Origin: Calditrichaceae bacterium
GTDB lineage: Bacteria; Calditrichota; Calditrichia; Calditrichales; Calditrichaceae
Length of the DNA stretch: 5,013 nucleotides
Direction of reading: 5' to 3'
Assembly (NCBI GenBank): GCA_030592985.1
Contig: JAUVIB010000296.1
Location: 1-5,013, forward strand
Part shown: positions 1 to 5,013 of the stretch, piece by piece
Layout: every line of letters begins with the position of its first letter
How positions within the stretch are numbered: position 1 is the stretch's first letter
Position numbers and translations under genes: made by a program
Notes under the pieces: generated by a model
Seen by the model: the letters and a program-made list of their open reading frames with translations, nothing else
What the model was told of the DNA's origin: nothing
Database searches by the model: none

Positions 1-4
1 AAAG

Positions 5-25
5 TGTCTGAGAAGAAAACAGACA
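5..25. repeat. Small inverted repeat at the left edge
   Basis: TGTCTG (5-10) and CAGACA (20-25) are perfect reverse complements separated by a 9-base A/G-rich loop. The right arm is followed by GATTTAAAAAA rather than a clean T-run, so it is a poor intrinsic terminator on the + strand. It could mark the end of a gene lying left of the window, but a 6-bp stem can arise by chance. Confidence 0.25.
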
Positions 26-100
26 GATTTAAAAAACCTCTAATTAATATATAATATCGAATATCCGATTAAGGACGAATAATATCTTTAATCACAAATG

Positions 101-118
101 CTATTATTTAAATAATAG
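101..118. repeat. 18-bp perfect AT-rich palindrome upstream of gene 1
   Basis: CTATTATTTAAATAATAG reads identically on both strands, with no spacer between the two 9-base arms. It lies 14 bases before the GGAG ribosome binding site of the gene that starts at 144, where an operator for a dimeric repressor or an mRNA hairpin would sit. The sequence shows the symmetry. A regulatory role is inference, because AT-rich intergenic DNA produces such palindromes more often than average DNA. Confidence 0.35.
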
Positions 119-132
119 TGTTATAAATAGTC

Positions 133-136
133 GGAG
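133..136 (+). promoter_or_regulatory. Ribosome binding site (GGAG) pointing to an ACG start
   Basis: GGAG is followed by a 7-base spacer (TAAAAAA) and then ACG at 144-146, which is the ideal distance for a start codon. The next usable codon in frame, TTG at 159, is 22 bases from the GGAG, too far for it to serve. This site therefore decides the start call of the following gene. Confidence 0.5.
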
Positions 137-143
137 TAAAAAA

Positions 144-1076
144 ACGAAACTTTTTATATTGTTTTTAATATTTTCTACGGGATTATTCAGTCAATACTAT
201 CCAAATGAAAATATTGCATTGATATCTTATCATTCAGAAGATAAAGTTTATAGTTTGCACTGCAATTTGGAAGCGGATAAAAATATTTTTATTAAAAATG
301 AAAAAATTTATATTTATTTATATATTACTAATTTAAATGATGAAAAAATTGTTCTCGAAAATTATGATAGATTATTACATTGCACTGATATTAATAGAAA
401 TTTAACATACAGTCAGGTTTTTACCGGAAAACATTGGATACCCGCTAACGGCAAGGATATCAGTTGTTCTTTGTTAAATATTAGATCTTGGCCTATTAGA
501 AAAAAGTCGGATTTAAAAGTAAAGCCCTCCCTTCTTCTTGGATATCCCGGAAATTATGAAATAAAAGTTATAGCTTCCAATGAACAGCGTAAAGATTTAG
601 ACATAATATCTAATACATTCAAAATAAAAATTACAGAAGAACTACCACCTCAAAAAGATAAAGAACAATACGCAGAATTCTATAAGAATGATTATTTAAA
701 AAATAGTTTTACAACGGCAAAAGAATATATTGACAAAATTTCCGGTAATTATTATGAACAAAATATTTTGGCAGAAGCTTTTATGCCCCCTACGGATTAT
801 TATGATGTTTTGACCGGCAGATCAACAAAATTTAATAAAAGAGAAATGATGGAATTAAGTATGTACTTTTTACTAAATTTTCCAAATAACGAGCAAGGTT
901 TTTATGTATTTAATGATTTATATTATTCTCCAGACTCACCGGAATTTGTTAAAGCGCTTTATGATAGTATAAAAAATATTGATATTCAAAAATTAGGTTT
1001 AAAAAAGAACCGCCTTTTAGAAAAAATTAACATTATGATAGAAAGAGGGGAATGGGGGAATTTAGACATAAAATAA
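144..1076 (+). CDS. Secreted protein of unknown function with an Ig-like N-terminal domain; atypical ACG start
   Basis: I do not recognise this gene. Counted from ACG at 144 it has 310 residues and opens with (M)KLFILFLIFSTGLFSQ: a lysine, a hydrophobic core and a probable signal-peptidase-I cut before Gln17, so the product should be exported. A start at TTG 159 (305 residues) would remove the lysine and part of the core and would have no ribosome binding site, so 144 is preferred. The frame is open back to a TAA at 45-47, with no ATG, GTG or TTG between. Residues about 25-160 alternate beta-strand-like segments, with phrases such as IFIKNEKIYIYLYITN and PGNYEIKVIASN. These recall Ig-like or BsuPI-like beta-sandwiches that begin with a 'need/expectation' strand. 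Residues about 165-310 are lysine-rich and probably helical. No catalytic motif or lipobox is seen. GC is clearly lower than in the downstream genes. The coding call is secure; the function is unknown. Confidence 0.8.
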   Translation, partial: TKLFILFLIFSTGLFSQYYPNENIALISYHSEDKVYSLHCNLEADKNIFIKNEKIYIYLYITNLNDEKIVLENYDRLLHCTDINRNLTYSQVFTGKHWIPANGKDISCSLLNIRSWPIRKKSDLKVKPSLLLGYPGNYEIKVIASNEQRKDLDIISNTFKIKITEELPPQKDKEQYAEFYKNDYLKNSFTTAKEYIDKISGNYYEQNILAEAFMPPTDYYDVLTGRSTKFNKREMMELSMYFLLNFPNNEQGFYVFNDLYYSPDSPEFVKALYDSIKNIDIQKLGLKKNRLLEKINIMIERGEWGNLDIK

Positions 1077-1105
1077 TGTACAGAAAAGAATAAAAAATAT
1101 ACTAG

Positions 1106-1122
1106 AAAAATCACTGATTTTT
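1106..1122. repeat. Weak inverted repeat in the spacer between gene 1 and gene 2
   Basis: AAAAATC (1106-1112) and GATTTTT (1116-1122) pair perfectly around a 3-base ACT loop, 30 bases after the stop codon of gene 1. The stem has only one G-C pair, and the T-stretch belongs to the stem and is followed by A residues. It is at best a weak terminator for gene 1. No better terminator is visible in 1077-1186. Confidence 0.25.
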
Positions 1123-1170
1123 AAAAAAATCCGAAAAATCCCTTTTTACACAAATTGATGGACTTAACCT

Positions 1171-1176
1171 AAGGAG
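1171..1176 (+). promoter_or_regulatory. Shine-Dalgarno AAGGAG for the 1187 lipoprotein gene
   Basis: A near-consensus AAGGAG stands 10 bases before ATG 1187. The spacing is slightly long but workable. The next in-frame ATG, at 1220, has only an A-run before it, so this site supports 1187 as the start. Confidence 0.6.
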
Positions 1177-1186
1177 TTCGCTTCAA

Positions 1187-3502
1187 ATGGCTATTCTAAA
1201 AACTACTTTATTAAAAAAAATGCTCTTTTTATTTGCCACTATTATACTTTTTCATACTTTTATTGGTTGTCAGGATTCAAATCAAAGCAATCCCAAAAAT
1301 GTTGTAGTTGTCATAAGTGACAGAGATGTTTCTTCTGAAAAAATAGCAGCAGTCATTTTAACAGAAGAAGTTGAAAAACGAACCGGGTTTAAATGGAGAA
1401 TCACTACAAGATTACCTGAAAATGGAAATACGATTGTTTTATCATCAAATAACAGCGCTGTTAATGATAAAATCAAAGCGGAGGGTTATAAATTAAAAAT
1501 CAGCGAAGAAGAGGGAGAAATTAAAATAAAAATTTCCGCAGTAGATGGTCGCGGGGTTCTGTATGGTGTAGGTAAACTTCTCAGAATGTTTGAATGGAAA
1601 AAGGGAGAGGCTAAATTTCCTAAAAATGTGGATATTACATCTTCACCCAAATACCCAATGAGGGGGCACCAAATTGCCTACCGTTCCCTGGCAAATTCGT
1701 ACGATGCCTGGACACCCGAAATTTACGACCAGTATATTCGCGATCTTGCCCTGTTTGGAAACAATAGTATTGAGTTAATTCCAACCGGTGGACGTGGCCC
1801 GCTTATGAAATATGACCCATTAGAAATGAATCGTATGGTAAGTGAAATTTGCGATAAATATAATATGGATTTCTGGTTTATGACCGGCACATCAAAGGAT
1901 TTGTCAGATGTAAATAGAAGAGATGAAGTTGTTGTGCGTCTTAAGAAAGAAATTGATGTTATGCCAAGATTGGATGGCGTCTTCTTTTCCGGAGGCGATC
2001 CGGGTATAAGTCATCCTAAATTTGTTATCCCCTTGTTGGAAGACCTTGCAGCAGTTCTGATACAAAAACACCCGAAAGCAAAAGTATGGTTCTCTCTTCA
2101 GGACTTTGATAAAAAAGAGGTTGATTTCTTTTTCGATTATATAAATAAAGAAATGCCTGAATGGTTCGGTGGATTGGTTAATGGACCACACAGCCCCAAT
2201 ATGGTAGAATCGAGAAAAAGACTTCCTGCAAAATATAAACTGCGTCATTATCCTGATATTACCCATTCTTGTCGTGGGCAGTTTCCTGTAGAATGGTGGG
2301 ATTCTGCATTGGCACGCACATTGGGTAGAGAATGCCCGAATCCACAACCTGTTTATAATTCATTAATTCATAATTGGTTCGCTCCATATACCGATGGGTT
2401 TATTTCATATTCGGATGGTATGCATGATGATCTGAATAAATTTATTTGGACTACCAAAAGTTGGGATCCTGATATTGATGTCCGGGAAATTTTAAAGGAT
2501 TATTCCCGCTTCTTTTTCCGCCCCGATCTTTCTGAATCTGTAGCTGATGGTATTCTTGCTTTAGAGAAGAATTGGATTGGGGCATTAGTCGAAAATGGCT
2601 CTGTTGAAACAACATTAAAATACTGGGAAAATTTAGATAGAGAGGCTCCTGAATTAGAATATAATTGGCGTTGGCAGTTGTTTCAGCTAAGAAGTAAATA
2701 CGATGCTTATATCCGCAACCGGGTTATCTATGAAAGATCACTTGAAAAACAAGTTAATAACATACTTTCTAAAGCTGTGGAAATCGGTGCCGATTCGGCT
2801 ATTAAAAAATCATTGAGAATCTTAAATCTCGCAGTTACAGAACCTGTTTCATCTGAATTGAGGAATGAAATAGAGGCTTCGGCGCTTATACTTTTTAACA
2901 CCATTGGTTTTCAAACCAGTGTGGAAAAATACAAAGCATACGGTTTGAATCGGGGAGCAATAATTGATTATTTAGTTATGCCAATGAATAACCGTCTTTG
3001 GTTAGAAGATGAGTTTACTAAGATTAAAAAACTTTCAGCTGAAACAGAAAAATTAAAGTGTCTTGATATTATTCGCAATTGGGAAAATCCGGGTGAGGGA
3101 AGTTTCTATGACGATTTAGGTACACTTGACCGCTCAACACACCTTGTTACCGGTGAAGGACTTCATACTAATCCAACGATGTCACGAAATCCGCAACCGG
3201 GTTTTTGGTATTGGAACGAAGGTTTCAACCGTCTGCGTCTCTCCTCGCTGGTGAGTATGGACAGTCCCATTGCCGTTGTTTACGAAGATATTGATCCTAC
3301 TGAAGAGTATGATGTGCGAGTCACCGGTTATCGGGTAGATAAAATACAGATGAATGACGAGTGGGTTGAACCATTTATTTTCAGTGATAAAAAAGGCGCT
3401 ATTATTGAATATCATGTTCCAAATAAAGCTGTAAAGAGTGGTAAACTTGTTTTGAATTGGGGTGATCCGGAAATAACAGAAATTTGGCTGATAAAAAAAT
3501 GA
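1187..3502 (+). CDS. Lipoprotein glycoside hydrolase, GH20/GH67/GH115-like architecture, family uncertain
   Basis: A 771-residue protein with a lipoprotein signal: Lys-rich n-region, core at about residues 12-26, and lipobox FIGC with the acylated Cys28. It is therefore probably anchored in the outer membrane. Residues about 37-150 resemble the small alpha/beta domain that precedes the barrel in GH20, GH67 and GH115 enzymes: strand, helix rich in EE, then VDGRGVLYGVGKLLRMFEW. The line KYPMRGHQIAYR (RGH at 159-161) marks the usual entry into the (beta/alpha)8 barrel, about 155-450. It holds DGVFFSGGDPG (D263, D271) and YSDGMHDDLNKFIW (D410, D414, D415), the latter like the late-barrel segment of alpha-glucuronidase relatives. 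Where GH20 enzymes carry GGDE, this protein has GGDP, so a standard hexosaminidase mechanism is unlikely. A helical region (about 450-625) leads to a C-terminal beta-rich domain starting at NWENPGEGSFYDDLG (631 on). It ends as TGA within ATGA, touching the GH16 gene. A hydrolase acting on a sugar or uronic-acid side group is inferred; the substrate is unknown. Confidence 0.85.
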   Translation: MAILKTTLLKKMLFLFATIILFHTFIGCQDSNQSNPKNVVVVISDRDVSSEKIAAVILTEEVEKRTGFKWRITTRLPENGNTIVLSSNNSAVNDKIKAEGYKLKISEEEGEIKIKISAVDGRGVLYGVGKLLRMFEWKKGEAKFPKNVDITSSPKYPMRGHQIAYRSLANSYDAWTPEIYDQYIRDLALFGNNSIELIPTGGRGPLMKYDPLEMNRMVSEICDKYNMDFWFMTGTSKDLSDVNRRDEVVVRLKKEIDVMPRLDGVFFSGGDPGISHPKFVIPLLEDLAAVLIQKHPKAKVWFSLQDFDKKEVDFFFDYINKEMPEWFGGLVNGPHSPNMVESRKRLPAKYKLRHYPDITHSCRGQFPVEWWDSALARTLGRECPNPQPVYNSLIHNWFAPYTDGFISYSDGMHDDLNKFIWTTKSWDPDIDVREILKDYSRFFFRPDLSESVADGILALEKNWIGALVENGSVETTLKYWENLDREAPELEYNWRWQLFQLRSKYDAYIRNRVIYERSLEKQVNNILSKAVEIGADSAIKKSLRILNLAVTEPVSSELRNEIEASALILFNTIGFQTSVEKYKAYGLNRGAIIDYLVMPMNNRLWLEDEFTKIKKLSAETEKLKCLDIIRNWENPGEGSFYDDLGTLDRSTHLVTGEGLHTNPTMSRNPQPGFWYWNEGFNRLRLSSLVSMDSPIAVVYEDIDPTEEYDVRVTGYRVDKIQMNDEWVEPFIFSDKKGAIIEYHVPNKAVKSGKLVLNWGDPEITEIWLIKK

Positions 3503-3506
3503 AAGG
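3502..3506 (+). promoter_or_regulatory. Ribosome binding site (AAAGG) deciding the GH16 start at 3514
   Basis: AAAGG is followed by a 7-base spacer (TAATAAA) and ATG 3514. The site overlaps the stop codon of the upstream gene, so ribosomes finishing that gene arrive directly at it. The downstream paralogue at 4918 has a similar AAGGTAA leader, which supports the choice of 3514 over ATG 3499 or TTG 3484. Confidence 0.55.
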
Positions 3507-3513
3507 TAATAAA

Positions 3514-4758
3514 ATGAAACTGAGTACAAAATTAAGCCTTATCTTTATAACTCTCACATTGACAATGTCATGTATTAAAACCAACTTACCGGAGACAATT
3601 GATCTATCCAATAATTGGCGTTTTTCTCCGGATGAGAAAAATATTGGCATGTCTGAAAAATGGTATGCCGTTAATTTTGATGATTCCCAATGGGCTATGC
3701 TTGATGCCGGTAAAAGATGGGAAGATCAGGGTTATCCTGATTTGGACTCTTTTGGCTGGTATAGAAAAATTGTTAACATTCCGGCGGACTGGAAAGGGAA
3801 AGATATTTGGATAAAATTTGGCGCTGTGAATGATTCTTACGAGCTGTTTGTTAATGGTGAAAGTGTAAGTTTTTTTGGTGAAGCGAATATTACCTTTGCC
3901 AGTAAGCCATCGTTTACAGAGATAAGTAAACAGCTGAAATATGGAGAGAGTAATTTTATTTCTATAAAAGTAATTGATTGGGGAAATAGTGGTGGTTTAT
4001 GGCGTTTACCTGTAGTAATAACAACAGATAAAAAAGAGGTTAACAGCTTATTTAAACCAATGTCTGATACACCCTTCATTCCTGAGGATAATGGATACGA
4101 ACTCTTCTGGGAAGATCAGTTTGATGGCGACGAACTGGATTCTGAAAAATGGGCACCCAGAGGTGTTGGACCTCGTGCCGCAGGATATGTTTCTACTGAC
4201 GCAATAAAAGTAAAAGATGGATTCCTGGAATTAGCTGCTTTTATTGAAAATGATTCTATTAAGGTGGGAGCTATCGGCACCTATGGGCTTTTTATGATGA
4301 AATACGGATATTTTGAGTGTCGTGCGCAACTACAAAAATCAAAAGGTAACTGGTCGGCATTTTGGATACAATCCCCTGATATTTCAAAAGGAGAGGATCC
4401 TGGAAAATTTGGGACAGAAATTGATATTTTTGAGTATTTCAAGAAGTTAGGAAATAATATGATTTCGCATAATCTCCATTGGGCCTACGGACCTAACCAA
4501 CAAAGTACCGGAAGCTACACAAGTGTCGTCGATGGAATTGACAAGGGATTTCATACCTTTTCTGTAGAATGGACTCCTGAGAAATACGCATTCTTCGTTG
4601 ATGGATATAAGTATCACGAGATTACACGTGCTATATCGCATATTGAACAATACATGATCCTCAGTATGGAACTTCCGGGTACAATGGAAGATTTAAAGGA
4701 TGCCGTATTTCCTGACGTTTTCATCGTAGATTATGTAAAAGTATATAAAAAGAAATAA
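3514..4758 (+). CDS. Surface lipoprotein GH16 endo-glycanase with an N-terminal GH2-type sugar-binding domain
   Basis: Counted from ATG 3514 it has 414 residues. The signal MKLSTKLSLIFITLTLTMSC ends at the probable acylated Cys20 (lipobox TMSC, a relaxed form). Residues about 28-178 form a jelly-roll domain like the GH2 N-terminal sugar-binding domain: IDLSNNWRF, WYRKIVNIP, DIWIKFGAVNDSYELFVNG and GGLWRLPVVI. Residues about 193-414 are a complete GH16 beta-jelly-roll: ELFWEDQFDGDELDSEKW at its start, GNWSAFW (278-284), catalytic ExDxxE in GTEIDIFEYF (nucleophile E302, D304, acid/base E307), ISHNLHW, FHTFSVEWTP (346 on) and DYVKVYKK at the end. All key residues are intact, so a retaining endo-hydrolase (or transglycosylase) on a beta-linked glucan or galactan is expected from the family. 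Which substrate (laminarin-, agar- or carrageenan-type) cannot be told. ATG 3499 would give 419 residues with a 4-base ATGA overlap. It is very probably in an operon with the 1187 gene. It ends in tandem stops TAATAA. Confidence 0.93.
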   Translation: MKLSTKLSLIFITLTLTMSCIKTNLPETIDLSNNWRFSPDEKNIGMSEKWYAVNFDDSQWAMLDAGKRWEDQGYPDLDSFGWYRKIVNIPADWKGKDIWIKFGAVNDSYELFVNGESVSFFGEANITFASKPSFTEISKQLKYGESNFISIKVIDWGNSGGLWRLPVVITTDKKEVNSLFKPMSDTPFIPEDNGYELFWEDQFDGDELDSEKWAPRGVGPRAAGYVSTDAIKVKDGFLELAAFIENDSIKVGAIGTYGLFMMKYGYFECRAQLQKSKGNWSAFWIQSPDISKGEDPGKFGTEIDIFEYFKKLGNNMISHNLHWAYGPNQQSTGSYTSVVDGIDKGFHTFSVEWTPEKYAFFVDGYKYHEITRAISHIEQYMILSMELPGTMEDLKDAVFPDVFIVDYVKVYKKK

Positions 4759-4840
4759 TAAATCGATTAGCCTTGATATCTCTACTCTCAAAAATGGATA
4801 GGTGATAGTAATTTCCAGAAGCAGCATAAAGGAGAATGAA

Positions 4841-4921
4841 GTGGTCGTATGTATATTTAATTGTCTCTGTAGGCAAATTTATATTTATTTTACATCTAAT
4901 AATAAGGTAAAAAGAGTATGA
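4841..4921 (+). CDS. Doubtful 26-codon ORF in the spacer, overlapping the next start
   Basis: GTG 4841 is preceded by AAAGGAG (4828-4834) with a 6-base gap. The frame runs 26 codons to TGA 4919-4921, which overlaps ATG 4918 of the next gene as ATGA. The peptide begins MVVCIFNCLC and has no recognisable domain. The strong ribosome binding site and the stop-start overlap would suit a leader or coupling peptide. A competing ATG at 4836 (24 codons, to TAA 4908-4910) sits only one base after the GGAG, too close for normal initiation. Composition gives no support for coding, and chance is quite possible. Confidence 0.15.
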   Translation: MVVCIFNCLCRQIYIYFTSNNKVKRV

Positions 4922-5013
4922 AAATAAAATCAACCCTTATCCTTTTTATTCTCACATTAACGATGTCATGTGTAAAAACCGATTCGCCGAAGACCATTGA
5001 TTTAGTGAAGAAT
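4918..5013 (+). CDS. Start of a lipoprotein paralogous to the GH16 gene (cut by the window edge)
   Basis: Only the first 32 codons are present. The signal MKIKSTLILFILTLTMSC carries the same LTMSC lipobox as the preceding GH16 lipoprotein (acylated Cys18 here, Cys20 there). The following residues, VKTDSPKTIDLVKN, match its IKTNLPETIDLSNN. At the DNA level 28 of 33 bases agree between 3550-3582 and 4948-4980. A ribosome binding site AAGG (4904-4907) lies 10 bases before the ATG, with the same AAGGTAA leader seen before the GH16 gene. The matching TIDL segment is where the sugar-binding domain begins in the neighbour, so the product is probably another exported carbohydrate-active lipoprotein. 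Whether it also has a GH16 domain lies outside the window. Confidence 0.85.
   Translation, partial: MKIKSTLILFILTLTMSCVKTDSPKTIDLVKN

Noticed and set aside
50..55. TATAAT resembling a -10 box upstream of gene 1
   Set aside because: It lies in an extremely AT-rich stretch where the hexamer is expected by chance, and no matching -35 or Bacteroidota-type -33 element is found at the right distance.
98..115. ATG at 98 as an upstream start for gene 1
   Set aside because: It is in another frame and meets TAA at 113-115 after five codons, so it cannot start the gene even with a single slip in the A-run at 138-144.
1904..2347. 147-codon open frame on the - strand inside the GH20/67-like gene
   Set aside because: It lies wholly within a well-supported gene on the other strand, shows no domain or signal, and has no ribosome binding site worth noting.
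3182..3650. Two overlapping - strand frames (3182-3529 and 3402-3650) across the junction of the two glycosidase genes
   Set aside because: Both are antisense to conserved C- and N-terminal coding sequence, have low-complexity aromatic-rich products and match nothing I know.
3599..3814. 71-codon + strand frame within the GH16 gene
   Set aside because: It is an out-of-frame shadow of the sugar-binding domain, which is clearly coded in the other frame.
4852..4859. TATATTTA, close to the Bacteroidota -7 motif TAnnTTTG, before the paralogue at 4918
   Set aside because: The final G is missing and no TTTG-type -33 element is visible at the usual distance, so I do not call a promoter.
4721..4933. 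70-codon - strand frame covering the spacer after the GH16 gene
   Set aside because: It overlaps the end of the GH16 gene and the start of its paralogue, and its product is AT-driven low complexity with no start signal or domain.
1..5013. CRISPR arrays, tRNA or rRNA genes, insertion sequences or phage genes
   Set aside because: I saw no regularly spaced direct repeats, cloverleaf-like sequence, transposase motif or terminal inverted repeats anywhere in the window.

Overview
The window is an AT-rich stretch of a bacterial chromosome. All its genes lie on the + strand and each encodes an exported protein: one likely signal-peptidase-I secreted protein and three lipoproteins. A signal peptide ending in a hydrophobic core followed by FSQ, consecutive lipoprotein glycosidases and low GC suggest a member of the Bacteroidota or a related FCB-type phylum. 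Clear Shine-Dalgarno sequences (AAGGAG, GGAG) stand before several genes. They are less typical of classical Bacteroidota and leave room for an Ignavibacteria- or Calditrichota-like host. This placement is an inference and no marker gene is present.

Layout. 1-143: non-coding, with a small inverted repeat near the left edge and an 18-bp perfect AT palindrome just before gene 1. 144-1076: a secreted protein of unknown function (Ig-like N-terminal half, helical C-terminal half) whose apparent start codon is ACG rather than ATG. 1077-1186: a short spacer with a weak AT-only inverted repeat and a good Shine-Dalgarno. 1187-3502: a 771-residue lipoprotein that looks like a glycoside hydrolase of the GH20/GH67/GH115-like architecture, with no family I can assign firmly. 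3514-4758: a 414-residue lipoprotein made of a GH2-type sugar-binding (jelly-roll) domain followed by a GH16 catalytic domain with an intact ExDxxE motif. 4759-4917: a spacer holding one doubtful tiny ORF. 4918-5013: the first 32 codons of a further lipoprotein whose start closely resembles that of the GH16 gene, so it looks like a tandem paralogue cut off by the window edge. No stretch longer than 300 bases lacks a gene.

How they work together (inference). The GH20/67-like gene and the GH16 gene are separated by only 11 bases or overlap by 4, so they are very probably co-transcribed. The paralogue follows 159 bases later. Together they look like part of a polysaccharide-utilisation locus: an endo-acting GH16 that cuts a beta-linked glucan or galactan backbone at the cell surface, and a second enzyme that may remove a side sugar or sugar acid. 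No SusC/SusD pair, transporter or regulator is visible here, and the substrate cannot be read from the sequence. Gene 1 has visibly lower GC than the glycosidase genes and need not belong to the same unit.
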